Assembly: GCF_000238375.3 (NCBI RefSeq)
Contig: NZ_AHBZ03000014.1
Coordinates: forward strand, 248,001 to 312,000
Direction: 5' to 3'
Length of the DNA stretch: 64,000 nt
Origin: Pseudoalteromonas citrea
GTDB taxonomy: Bacteria > Pseudomonadota > Gammaproteobacteria > Enterobacterales > Alteromonadaceae
The notes under the pieces are model-generated. The model searched no databases and was not told the DNA's origin. It saw nothing but the letters and a program-made list of their open reading frames with translations. Numbering within the stretch: the first letter of the stretch is position 1; each line of letters opens with the position of its first letter. This document shows positions 8,157-16,809 of the stretch, piece by piece. The position numbers and the translations under genes were made by a program.

Positions 8157-9023
8157 GGCCTTGTTGATCAAGTAGCTAACCACTAATCAATTGCTCAGTT
8201 TTAACTCTGTTGTTGATATATGGGAATGGCTAGCCCAGTCATTTTATTTAATGCCTTCACTTTAATCATCTGTGCAGCATGCTAGCTATTTAACCAACAA
8301 CTTTTTGGCCTATCATCCATTACTTGTTTAAACCGATACATTGCCGTCCCAGCAATAAAACGAAGATGGTAAACTGAATTCACTTTGCACTGCGTTAACC
8401 TTATTTGGTGCTTCATAAATACGGCATTGTTTCCTGGGTGTGCTTCTTCCCAGTATTGGGCATTGTCTCTTGGCGGTACCCGCATAATCGCACCTATTGC
8501 TGCGACCTCCTCATAGCAACTGCGTGTGTCATATGCTCCATCACCTTTGACTCTGTCTATATTCCTACGCAGTGGCCCGATTAAATCGGCAAGGGCTTCT
8601 CCATCTGACACATTTACCATCGATAGCTCAGCACCCAAAATATCGTGACTTGTCGCATCTACGGCCAAGTGCAGTTTTCGCCAAGTTCGACGCTTAGTCG
8701 TTCGATGTTTTCTCGTATGCCATTCACCACCGTACACTTTAAGGCCTGTGCTATCGACTACGATATCTATAAAGCCTTTGCTTGCGGTCTTTCTATATTG
8801 CACATCAAGTGTTTTACTGCGTTTGCATAAGCATCTATAGCTGGAGGGGTTGTAACGAGGCGTCCATCATAATGAGCAAGGAATATACAACCCCAGCTAA
8901 GGCTCTTAATGGCAAATGAAATGCAGCGTTTAAGGTTAAACAGGTTTCAATTGCTAAATCAGAATAGTGATTTGAACGCCCACGGACCCGTGTTTTTCGG
9001 TACTGTCCACTTTGCGCTATCAC
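8157..9023 (-). mobile_element. Decayed IS5-family insertion sequence (IS903-like group)
   Basis: The element holds a broken transposase (see next entry). Its left edge is likely near 8157, where GGCCTTGTTGATCAAG resembles the GGCTTTGTTGAAT-type ends of IS903-group elements. I could not identify a convincing matching right end or a target duplication, so the outer limits are approximate. A second copy of the 13-base left edge lies alone at 6811. Confidence 0.7.
8282..9023 (-). pseudogene. IS5-family transposase, frameshifted and N-terminally truncated
   Basis: The 5' part (9023 to about 8850) reads GRSNHYSDLAIETCL and PLRALAGVVYSLL, the 3' part (about 8850 to 8282) reads YRCLCKRSKTLDVQYRKT, VVDSTGLKVYGGEWHTRKH, RRTWRKLHLAVD, DGAYDT and ETAMYRFK-like sequence (here GTAMYRFK). 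Both belong to one DDE transposase of the IS5 family; they lie in different frames, so a frameshift sits near 8840-8860. About 50 N-terminal residues are absent, with an in-frame stop right before the apparent start, and the C-terminus is cut short. The first and second catalytic aspartates are visible, but the protein cannot be made whole. Confidence 0.9.
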
Positions 9024-9192
9024 TTAGTCAAATATTAATGTTACTACGTTGAACCAAAGCACGATTATACTCTGACTAATTATTAATGTTCTTCTTCATC
9101 TCAAACATGGGTTAAGGCACTTAATGGCCAAGTCACACTAAATTAGAGAAGTTCAATTATTTAGGAAAAAACGCGCTTCGTTTATCAAACTT

Positions 9193-9221
9193 AGAGACCG
9201 CATTCACTTAAAGCGGTCTCT
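9193..9221 (-). terminator. Hairpin after the glucoamylase gene
   Basis: AGAGACCGC (9193-9201) and GCGGTCTCT (9213-9221) form a nine-base GC-rich stem just past the end of the starch operon. The T tract on the minus strand is short, so it may be a weak terminator or a 3' stabilising stem. Confidence 0.6.
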
Positions 9222-9236
9222 ATAAACTTAAAAGTA

Positions 9237-11681
9237 CTAACGGCCTAGCGCTTTCTCAACCACAGGATAATGATCCCATACTTGCTTATCTGCCAACGAG
9301 CGCACCAATTTAATGTATTCAGCATGTGTCCACGCTAATGGCGTAGCAGAGTTAGTGCCTTCACCAAATTTGTAACCGTGTGGGTTAACCCCTACATTGT
9401 CCCAAACTTGTTCTGGCAGCATCATGCCTTCATTGGCAAATAGCTCCATGCCTTTGACATAAGTGTGCTTGATTTTATCGGCTGTTTTCGTGTTAAAAGT
9501 GTTGTTTTGTACAGCAAGCGCAATATCATAATGGCCACGTTCACCGGTGAAAAATGGCCAAACTCGACCGCGTTGTCCGGCGGTGTTTTTGCCGCCTTCT
9601 GCGTAGTTTGTACCGCTGATTTTGTCTTCGCCGTAGCCATCATTACCATAACGACGGAAACCAGGATAAGTACCCGACTCACCTTCAAAGGTAAAACTGT
9701 ATTTTACTCTCAGCTCATCGGTCATGGTTTCATCATCATATTCAGGCAGTGTTGCTATGATACTCGGGGCATCTGCGCCACGCACACCATAACGAACTAA
9801 CTCTAAAAATCCGCCATCAATAATGGCTTTTTTATTCATACCAACTCGGCCGTTATTGCTGTTTATTGTGCTGTTGCTGCTAGGGTTTGAATCTTGCCCA
9901 ATACGGAAGAAGTACTGTCCATCGCTCACTTGGCTGCCAGCTTGCTCAGCTAGCACACCATCACGGGTGAACATGAGTGCCTCAACTTGCATGTCGTATT
10001 TTTTTGCAGTCTCTAAATAGCGCTTTGCTGCGACACTATCACCGCTGTGCTTGGCGATATCCGCGGCAGTCACTAAACCTGAAATAACCGCCGCAGTAGT
10101 TGAAGGCGAATAACCGTTTTGCTCTTCCCAACGCTCTTGCTGTGTCGCTGGCGGTGTGATCTGCGTGTCATTCCATAGTATTTTTGCTTTACCACCGTCA
10201 ACTAAGAATTCAGCCGCCGGTTTTAGCATTTTTTTGTACCAATACTGTAACTCTTGATCGCTCAGTACGTTCGCTTGGTGCAGCTTCCACGCGAGCATAA
10301 TCGGCATCGCAGTTTGGTCAAGCTGTACGCCAACCCACTCAAGTACGCCATCTACATGCGTTTTTTGTAAAAACCATCCAGTGTCACCTTGGTTGCCCGG
10401 TGTTTGCTTGCTCACCTGCACTTTTTCTAAATATTCAAATGCGGTTTTAGCCGTGGCTGTATCGCCCATGGCCATAAATGCCATTGCAACTTGGTAAAAG
10501 TCCCTTACCCATACAGCTTTATAACCGGTATGGCCTTTAATCGCAGGTACGGTATCGCCCCATGGATTCGATAACGAGGCAATAAGTGCACCTGCATGGG
10601 TTTTATCTTCTTGTGCTTTTAACACCAAGGCACTGGTAAATAATAACTTACCGTTGTCAGCACTGTGTTCAGATAACTGCTCAATGGGCGCAAGAGAAGC
10701 GATATAATCTTCCCAGCCAATGGCTTCGCCTTTGCCATTGTAGGCATCTAAAACCGCTTGGTACCCTTTTGATAACGTCTTCTCAGCCTGTGTAGCGCTG
10801 GCGGTTTGTGTATCAGCAAAGCTCAATACCAAATCAAATGTGGCTGACTTTTCTACCTTACCTAACTCAGCTAGTAAGCTCACATTGCCATTACTTGTGC
10901 CTGTAGATGTATACTTTTGTGCTATTTTTTGCTGCTGTTGTAATGCCGCTAGATTGTCACTTTGCCCTGTAAAACCAACCGATGCCGTGCTGAAGCCATT
11001 TTTAGCTTGCAGTGTTAAATAGTTATCACCTTCAAACGCAACTAGCCCTTGTTCGGTCACTTTGGCACTGTCTCCTATACCATTGTTATTGATGTACGGA
11101 TTAGCGGACACATACGCATTTAAGGTCGGCACATTTGATTTAACAACGGCGCGCACAAATAAACTTTGCCCGTCAGGGTCGGTAAATACGTGCTTTTCGA
11201 GACTAAAACGCCCTTGTTTGTCTTTACTGGTAATTTTATAAGCCAATGACAATGGCCTACCCTGCGTGTCTTTATGTAGATAATCTACTGAAACATCGAG
11301 TTCTTCAACATTGCTTTCTTGTATGGTGAACCCGACGCCTGAGCTATCCACTCCTGTCACAATGAACTGCATATCTTTCAGTTGTGCTTGATGGATTAAG
11401 CCAAACATGGTTTCAGTGATCATCCCCTGCGCGATAGAGAACCACACCTTTGATACCTCTTTTGTGCTCGCGTCGTCGCGATACTTACCCTCTAAATAAG
11501 CTTCATAAGAGGTGCCAATACCGGCTTTTCCTGCAAAGGCCCAATAAGGTGTATCACCCGGTGCACCTGGCGCGATAGAGTGGGTATTTTTTTGCATCTC
11601 AGCATGCTGACAGCCGACCAACGATGCAGCTAACAGGGTGCCAGTCATACCAGTAATAAAGCGCTTACTAAAATGTTTCAT
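9237..11681 (-). CDS. Glucoamylase (GH15 glucan 1,4-alpha-glucosidase), lipoprotein
   Basis: Releases glucose from the ends of starch and maltodextrins. The 814-residue precursor has a lipoprotein signal (ASLVGC, Cys24), so it is probably anchored in the cell envelope. Next comes a bacterial glucoamylase-type beta-sandwich domain, then a long (alpha/alpha)6 barrel: GYKAVWVRDFYQVAMAF, LEWVGVQLDQTAMP, ERWEEQNGYSPST (general acid glutamate region), and WPFFTGERGHYDIA (second catalytic glutamate region), ending with LPEQVWD and TPLAWTHAEY. These are the family's usual conserved blocks in the usual order. It is the last gene of the amylase-transporter-glucoamylase operon, nine bases after the transporter, with AGAGGA before the ATG. 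Confidence 0.93.
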   Translation of the reverse strand: MKHFSKRFITGMTGTLLAASLVGCQHAEMQKNTHSIAPGAPGDTPYWAFAGKAGIGTSYEAYLEGKYRDDASTKEVSKVWFSIAQGMITETMFGLIHQAQLKDMQFIVTGVDSSGVGFTIQESNVEELDVSVDYLHKDTQGRPLSLAYKITSKDKQGRFSLEKHVFTDPDGQSLFVRAVVKSNVPTLNAYVSANPYINNNGIGDSAKVTEQGLVAFEGDNYLTLQAKNGFSTASVGFTGQSDNLAALQQQQKIAQKYTSTGTSNGNVSLLAELGKVEKSATFDLVLSFADTQTASATQAEKTLSKGYQAVLDAYNGKGEAIGWEDYIASLAPIEQLSEHSADNGKLLFTSALVLKAQEDKTHAGALIASLSNPWGDTVPAIKGHTGYKAVWVRDFYQVAMAFMAMGDTATAKTAFEYLEKVQVSKQTPGNQGDTGWFLQKTHVDGVLEWVGVQLDQTAMPIMLAWKLHQANVLSDQELQYWYKKMLKPAAEFLVDGGKAKILWNDTQITPPATQQERWEEQNGYSPSTTAAVISGLVTAADIAKHSGDSVAAKRYLETAKKYDMQVEALMFTRDGVLAEQAGSQVSDGQYFFRIGQDSNPSSNSTINSNNGRVGMNKKAIIDGGFLELVRYGVRGADAPSIIATLPEYDDETMTDELRVKYSFTFEGESGTYPGFRRYGNDGYGEDKISGTNYAEGGKNTAGQRGRVWPFFTGERGHYDIALAVQNNTFNTKTADKIKHTYVKGMELFANEGMMLPEQVWDNVGVNPHGYKFGEGTNSATPLAWTHAEYIKLVRSLADKQVWDHYPVVEKALGR

Positions 11682-11690
11682 GATATTCCT

Positions 11691-13184
11691 CTAAGCAGTT
11701 GTTGTTTTTATACGCAGCACAGATACAGCTGCCAATAAGAATGACACACCACCAATCACTAATGCATAAATTGGTTGGTTCTCAAATAAATGGCGTAAAA
11801 TAAGCCCTAAAATGCTGGCTGCAAGTAGCTGGGGTATTACAATAAAAAAGTTAAATATGCCCATAAACACGCCCATTTTGTGGCTCGGGATTGAATTACT
11901 TAACATGGCATATGGAAGAGATAAAATAGATGCCCAAGCAAAGCCAATACCCACCATAGGTAGCCATAACAAGCTTGGATCTGTAATAAATAAGAAGCTA
12001 ATTAATGCGATTGCACCCAGTACCAAGTTAATACTGTGGGCGCCTTTTAAACCAATGCGTTTAACCATAACCGGAATGCATATCGCTGCTAAGGCTGCAA
12101 AGCCATTATAAGCGGCAAACAATATCCCCACCCAATCAGCGCCATTGTTGTATGCTTGGCTGGTTGGATCGGTTGTACCATAATGAAAGCTAGTCACGGC
12201 TGATGTGGTATAAATCCACATCGCAAACAGTGAAAACCAACTAAAAAACTGCACGACGGCCAATTGACGCATGGTATTTGGCATGGTGAATACATCATAA
12301 ATGACTTCGTAAAATCCACCTGTCACCTGCTGCTTATTTTGCAATACACCCGCGAGCAGTTGCACCACGGCAAAGCTCAACAATAAGCCAGCCAGTAAAT
12401 ACAACTCTTTTTCTAACGTAAACACCACCACGCTACTGAGTAAACAAACGCCTAAAATGCCAAAAATTAACGCTCCTTTGGCAAAATTAATAATACTGAG
12501 CGGCTGACTCTGTGATAGTTGTGCTTCATTGGGTTCATCAAACTGCGCCAATTCACTGGGGCTATATTCTTTGGTTTTAATAATGGTCCACATCACCGCA
12601 ACAAATAAAATCCCCCCCCCAAAATAAAATGCATATTTGACTGACTCTGGTATTTCACCCGCAGCGGCAGTATTGCTGATACCAAACCAATTTGTCATCA
12701 TCCAAGGTAATGCAGAAGCCACAACCGCCCCAACCCCAATGAAAAAGCTTTGCATTGAGTACCCTGTAGCACGTTGTTTTTCATTCAGATTATCGCCTAC
12801 TAAAGCACGAAACGGCTCCATGGTGACATTAATCGACGCATCCATGATCCATAACACACCCGCAGCAATCCAAAGTGTTGGTGAGTTTGGCATCACAAAT
12901 AAGCACAATGTAGTAAATAATGCGCCATATAAAAAGAACGGCCTACGTCGACCAAGCTTGCCCCATGTTTTATCACTCCAATAGCCAATGATGGGCTGCA
13001 CAATTAAACCAGTGAGAGGTGCCGCAACCCATAGGATCGGAATATCATCCACCGAGGCACCGAGCGTTTGAAAAATACGGCTCACATTCCCGTTTTGCAG
13101 TGCAAAACCGAATTGGATCCCTAAAAATCCAAAACACATATTCCAGATCTGCCAAAAGCTTAAATTGGGTTTTTGTTGTTGCAT
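11691..13184 (-). CDS. MFS sugar transporter, probable maltose/maltodextrin permease (SLC45-like)
   Basis: A 497-residue inner-membrane protein with about twelve hydrophobic segments. The N-terminal part has WQIWNMCFGFLGIQFGFALQNGN, PLTGLIVQPIIGYWSDKTWGKLGRRRPFF (the RxGRRRP loop of the GPH/SLC45 sugar symporters), and MDASINVTMEPFRALVGD. This group replaces the ABC maltose transporter in many Alteromonadales and imports maltose or short maltodextrins with protons. The position supports that: two bases after an amylase gene and nine before a glucoamylase gene. Substrate is inferred from context, not from residues. Such genes are often called malT in this order; I leave the symbol blank because malT means a regulator in E. 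coli. Confidence 0.88.
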   Translation of the reverse strand: MQQQKPNLSFWQIWNMCFGFLGIQFGFALQNGNVSRIFQTLGASVDDIPILWVAAPLTGLIVQPIIGYWSDKTWGKLGRRRPFFLYGALFTTLCLFVMPNSPTLWIAAGVLWIMDASINVTMEPFRALVGDNLNEKQRATGYSMQSFFIGVGAVVASALPWMMTNWFGISNTAAAGEIPESVKYAFYFGGGILFVAVMWTIIKTKEYSPSELAQFDEPNEAQLSQSQPLSIINFAKGALIFGILGVCLLSSVVVFTLEKELYLLAGLLLSFAVVQLLAGVLQNKQQVTGGFYEVIYDVFTMPNTMRQLAVVQFFSWFSLFAMWIYTTSAVTSFHYGTTDPTSQAYNNGADWVGILFAAYNGFAALAAICIPVMVKRIGLKGAHSINLVLGAIALISFLFITDPSLLWLPMVGIGFAWASILSLPYAMLSNSIPSHKMGVFMGIFNFFIVIPQLLAASILGLILRHLFENQPIYALVIGGVSFLLAAVSVLRIKTTTA

Positions 13185-13186
13185 GG

Positions 13187-15088
13187 CTAATTCTCTTTTT
13201 GATAAACCACGCTTTCACGCGGGGCTAACGTCAGGGTAATAAGCCCTGACGCATCTATCTGATTATTCGCTCTGGTGTGAAGCAAATCCGTGACCGTAAT
13301 GCCAGAATGACTATGCCAGCTTTTTGGTAGTTTCAGAGTCACTGTATGACTTTGCTTTGCATCAAAGTTACTCACCACCAGCAATTGCTGCTGAGTATGC
13401 TCTCGCGTAAACGCTATGACTCGTTGCTGAGCTGTGTCTGTGCCATTATGAAGTTCAAGCGTAGTCAGCTTTCCATTTACGACTGCGGGGGCGTTATTTA
13501 ATGGCATAAGCGTTTCATAAAATGTACGCAATGCCCGTTGTTCTTGCGATAATAACCCGCCGTCAAACGCACCATGATTCATCCACGCTTGATGTGCTGG
13601 CACACCGATATAGTCAAAAATACTGGTTCTACTTGGTTGACCAAAACCGGCGTTTTCTGAGCCATCTTCACCAACAGTTTGACCAAAATACAACATACTG
13701 GGCGATTGGCTTATTAAATGTGACACGACCATAGCCGGTTTACCCATTCGTGCATCACCTACAAATTGTGGGCTGGCGATGCGCTGCTCGTCGTGGTTTT
13801 CTAAAAAATGCAGCATATGAGTGGCTATATCTTGTACGCTGCGATGTGCAGACATCACTTGTTTTGCGCTGCCTGTTTGCTGCATTAGCGCCTTTAAACT
13901 GTCATAAAAACCCACTTTGTCATACAAATAATCCATTTTACCTTGGTGAATATAAGGCCGGTATAACGTTGGGTTATACACCTCGGCTAACAAAAAGGCA
14001 TTAGGGTTTTTGGTCTTGATTGAGGAATTTAAAAAGCTCCAAAATTCAACTGGCACCATTTCTGCCATATCATAGCGAAATCCATCAACGCCTTTATCTA
14101 ACCAAAAATATACAATTTCTCTAAATTTATACCAGCTACTAGGCAAACTCTGCTGCTGCCAAAAAGCATAGTGCTCGCTAATCTCTTTATCTGCAAAATT
14201 TGCAGGGAGCCTTGGAAAGTCATAACTGCCATCGGGTTTAACGCCATAGTTTACTTTTACAGTTTCATACCAATCATTAATGCTAGGCTGCGCTGCACGT
14301 GCGCCATTGCCCGTCCATTTCGCTGGAAATTCAGTAAACTGACCATCTGATAAATGATGAGGCTGACCGCCTAAAGGTTTATAACTCTCACTATTTGGCA
14401 CCGAGAAGGCTTTGCCTGTCACATAGTAAAAGTTGTTGTCTCGTGCGTATTCAACAGAAACATCATCTCCTTCACCAAAATTAGTAACACCATCAGGGGG
14501 TGAAGTAGAGTGATAATTGCGTGCCACATGGTTAGGCACAATATCGATAATGACTTTCATACCGGCTTGATGAGTACGCGTGATCAGCTGAGAAAACTCA
14601 TTAAGGCGTTGCTGTGGATTAAGCGCTAAATCAGGGTTTACATTGTAATAATCTTTAATGGCATACGGCGAACCCGCACGGCCTTTTACCACATCGGGAT
14701 CATCACTTTGCATCTCAGTTAATCTATTTTGAGATACCATGGCATGGTGTAAAACACCGGTATACCACATATGTGTTACGCCCAATTTTTTAATCTCTGT
14801 GAGGGCTTTTGGCGTGAAGTCTTTAAACTTACCCACGCCATTTTGAGTGACGGTGCCCCAAGGGATATTGGCGGTTTGGGTATTTCCGAATAAACGGGTG
14901 AACACTTGATAAACAACAGGCTTAACGTCTGAGGGCGATTTTGTGTTAACCACCTTTGTATTCGCCTGTTGTTTTTCTTCCTCAAATTCAGGTGTGTATT
15001 GAGTACATGCACCCAACAATAAACAGGTCATAATGCCAGATACCACACGCCCATTTTTTTTCACGCTTAAGCGCATACTCGTTGTCAT
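13187..15088 (-). CDS. Alpha-amylase family protein (GH13), lipoprotein
   Basis: An envelope lipoprotein of about 633 residues that hydrolyses alpha-1,4-glucans. I start it at ATG 15088 (or 15076), because the open frame upstream to 15169 runs through the operator at 15155-15168. The signal sequence then ends at LLLGAC (Cys28). Catalytic blocks of GH13: DIVPNHVARN, GVDGFRYDMAEMV with the nucleophile aspartate, AFLLAEVYNP with the acid/base glutamate, and FLENHDEQR with the third carboxylate. A C-terminal beta domain follows. It heads the operon with the sugar transporter and glucoamylase and has its own operator-bearing promoter region separate from the halogenase gene upstream. Confidence 0.92.
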   Translation of the reverse strand: MTTSMRLSVKKNGRVVSGIMTCLLLGACTQYTPEFEEEKQQANTKVVNTKSPSDVKPVVYQVFTRLFGNTQTANIPWGTVTQNGVGKFKDFTPKALTEIKKLGVTHMWYTGVLHHAMVSQNRLTEMQSDDPDVVKGRAGSPYAIKDYYNVNPDLALNPQQRLNEFSQLITRTHQAGMKVIIDIVPNHVARNYHSTSPPDGVTNFGEGDDVSVEYARDNNFYYVTGKAFSVPNSESYKPLGGQPHHLSDGQFTEFPAKWTGNGARAAQPSINDWYETVKVNYGVKPDGSYDFPRLPANFADKEISEHYAFWQQQSLPSSWYKFREIVYFWLDKGVDGFRYDMAEMVPVEFWSFLNSSIKTKNPNAFLLAEVYNPTLYRPYIHQGKMDYLYDKVGFYDSLKALMQQTGSAKQVMSAHRSVQDIATHMLHFLENHDEQRIASPQFVGDARMGKPAMVVSHLISQSPSMLYFGQTVGEDGSENAGFGQPSRTSIFDYIGVPAHQAWMNHGAFDGGLLSQEQRALRTFYETLMPLNNAPAVVNGKLTTLELHNGTDTAQQRVIAFTREHTQQQLLVVSNFDAKQSHTVTLKLPKSWHSHSGITVTDLLHTRANNQIDASGLITLTLAPRESVVYQKEN

Positions 15089-15154
15089 AATTGTTTCATT
15101 GTTATTAATTATCTCTTGCAGTCTACCTTGGCACACCCACCTGACTAAACCGTT

Positions 15155-15168
15155 TGCATACGTATTCA
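15155..15168. promoter_or_regulatory. LacI-type operator upstream of the amylase operon
   Basis: TGCATACGTATTCA, one mismatch from the perfect palindrome at 20129. It lies between the end of the halogenase gene and the amylase start, about 67 bases before ATG 15088, a position suited to repression of this promoter. Confidence 0.75.
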
Positions 15169-15204
15169 CTGCGCTAATTCATAGCTGGGTCAGGTTTCGC
15201 TCCC

Positions 15205-16704
15205 TCACTTACTGTGTGACGCCAAAAATGCCACATGCTTTGGCAATGCAGCTGCCGTACTATCAATCAACGTTTTTAGGTTACTCAGTAACTCCTCTCT
15301 TTGCGCTGCACTTAATGAATCAACCAAAGGGTGTTGCTGCTGTGGGGTCACGCCTTGACCTAACATCACTTGTTGCCAAGCGACAGAGCTAAATAAGTCT
15401 GTTACCTCGCTATGGATGACTCCGGTTTCTTTAAATAACGCAATTTTACGCTTGAGGCTGTCAGGAATAGGCATAGCATGACACAAGCGCCAAAACTCAC
15501 TGTCAGCGCAATCGTTGAGTTTATAATGCAAAATAACAAAGTCGCGCACCTGTTCAAGCTCCTGTTGCGTCTCAAAGTTAAACATATCTCTACTTGCTTG
15601 CTTTATGTCATGTTGCGGAAATAACTTCAATAAACGCACCGCTGCGGTTTGAATAAGGTGAATACTGGTTGATTCTAGCGGCTCTAAAAAACCACTCGAC
15701 AAGCCAATGGCCACAACATTTTTACACCACGGAGTGAGTCGCCTTCCAGTTCGAAATCGCAGACGTTTTGGCTCGCCTAATGTATCGCCAGATATACCAC
15801 CTAAAAGGCTCGCTTGGGCTTCTTCGTCGCTCATGTGCTTACTTGAATACACAAGGCCATTGCCAACGCGGTGTTGTAATGGGATTTCCCACTGCCAACC
15901 CGCAGTATGTGCTATCGAACGGGTAAAAGGCGCAATATCATCACTTAACGGCTTACTTTGTATCGCAATCGCTCTATCACATGGCAACCAGTGCGACCAA
16001 TCTTCAAAGCCACAATTCAGTGTTTTTTCAATTAATAGTCCGTGCATACCGGTACAGTCAATAAACAAGTCTCCTGAAACCTGTTGGCCATCGGCTAAGT
16101 CTAGTTGCTCAATAAAACCACTTTTTTCATTCACACGCACTGAATTTACCGTGCCCGCGACACGCTTTACCCCTAACGTTTGCGCATGCTGGCTTAAAAA
16201 TGCCGCGTATTGCTGCGCATCAAAATGATACGCATAGGAAAGGCCTTTGAGCTGTGTATTAGGAATAGTGTGAAGTTTGGCGAACTTATGCTGTTTGGCA
16301 GCTTGATAATTTAATGAAAAATCCCAAAAGTTGCTTTGATCACCCTGTGATTTAGCCGCTAGCCAATGATGGTAAAATTCGCAAAAAGGAAAGTCTTTAC
16401 CGATTGCGCCAAAAGCATGCATATAACTGGGTACGTCTTTACTCCAGCCTTCAAACTGGATCCCTAGCTTTATCGTGGCGCTTGTAGCCTTAATAAATGC
16501 TTTTTCATCGATACCCAGCGCACCATTGAACGGTAAAATCGGTGGGATCGTTGCTTCACCGACTCCTATTGTCGCAATATCATCAGATTCAACAAGCGTA
16601 ATGTTTAATTGCTTACCCATGACTTTGGCAAACAACGAGGCTGTAAGCCAACCCGCAGTGCCGCCGCCCACAATTGTGAGGTTTTTTATTCTTTGTTCTG
16701 CCAT
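15205..16704 (-). CDS. Flavin-dependent (tryptophan-type) halogenase family protein
   Basis: A 499-residue cytoplasmic flavoprotein of the PrnA/RebH family, which uses reduced FAD, oxygen and halide to halogenate an aromatic or other electron-rich substrate. Visible hallmarks are GGGTAGW (residues 13-19, FAD site), the catalytic lysine in ATIKLGIQF (Lys79), the halogenase motif WQWEIP (270-275), and EPLESTSIHL with the conserved glutamate and serine. All known catalytic residues appear intact. It sits inside the starch locus, between the TonB receptor and the amylase operon, with a terminator hairpin on its receptor side. Family members near TonB receptors in sugar loci of Alteromonadales and Caulobacterales have no assigned role. 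Its substrate cannot be read from the sequence. Confidence 0.9.
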   Translation of the reverse strand: MAEQRIKNLTIVGGGTAGWLTASLFAKVMGKQLNITLVESDDIATIGVGEATIPPILPFNGALGIDEKAFIKATSATIKLGIQFEGWSKDVPSYMHAFGAIGKDFPFCEFYHHWLAAKSQGDQSNFWDFSLNYQAAKQHKFAKLHTIPNTQLKGLSYAYHFDAQQYAAFLSQHAQTLGVKRVAGTVNSVRVNEKSGFIEQLDLADGQQVSGDLFIDCTGMHGLLIEKTLNCGFEDWSHWLPCDRAIAIQSKPLSDDIAPFTRSIAHTAGWQWEIPLQHRVGNGLVYSSKHMSDEEAQASLLGGISGDTLGEPKRLRFRTGRRLTPWCKNVVAIGLSSGFLEPLESTSIHLIQTAAVRLLKLFPQHDIKQASRDMFNFETQQELEQVRDFVILHYKLNDCADSEFWRLCHAMPIPDSLKRKIALFKETGVIHSEVTDLFSSVAWQQVMLGQGVTPQQQHPLVDSLSAAQREELLSNLKTLIDSTAAALPKHVAFLASHSK

Positions 16705-16744
16705 GCCTTCTCCAATGCTCCGCGGTTATAATTAAAACGCCTAT

Positions 16745-16783
16745 AAAAAAGCCTTCGTTACATTACGCAACAAAGGCTTTTTT
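16745..16783 (-). terminator. Intrinsic terminator between receptor and halogenase genes
   Basis: AAAAAAGCCTT and AAGGCTTTTTT flank a 17-base loop. On the minus strand the hairpin ends in a run of Ts about 25 bases after the receptor stop codon. It probably ends or attenuates the receptor transcript before the halogenase. Confidence 0.8.
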
Positions 16784-16809
16784 AATATTAGTGACTCACC
16801 ATTTAATTA

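Noticed and set aside
9046-9062. Right inverted repeat of the IS5-type element
   Set aside because: The sequence near GTTGAACCAAAGCAC only loosely resembles the left edge, so I did not mark an element end there.
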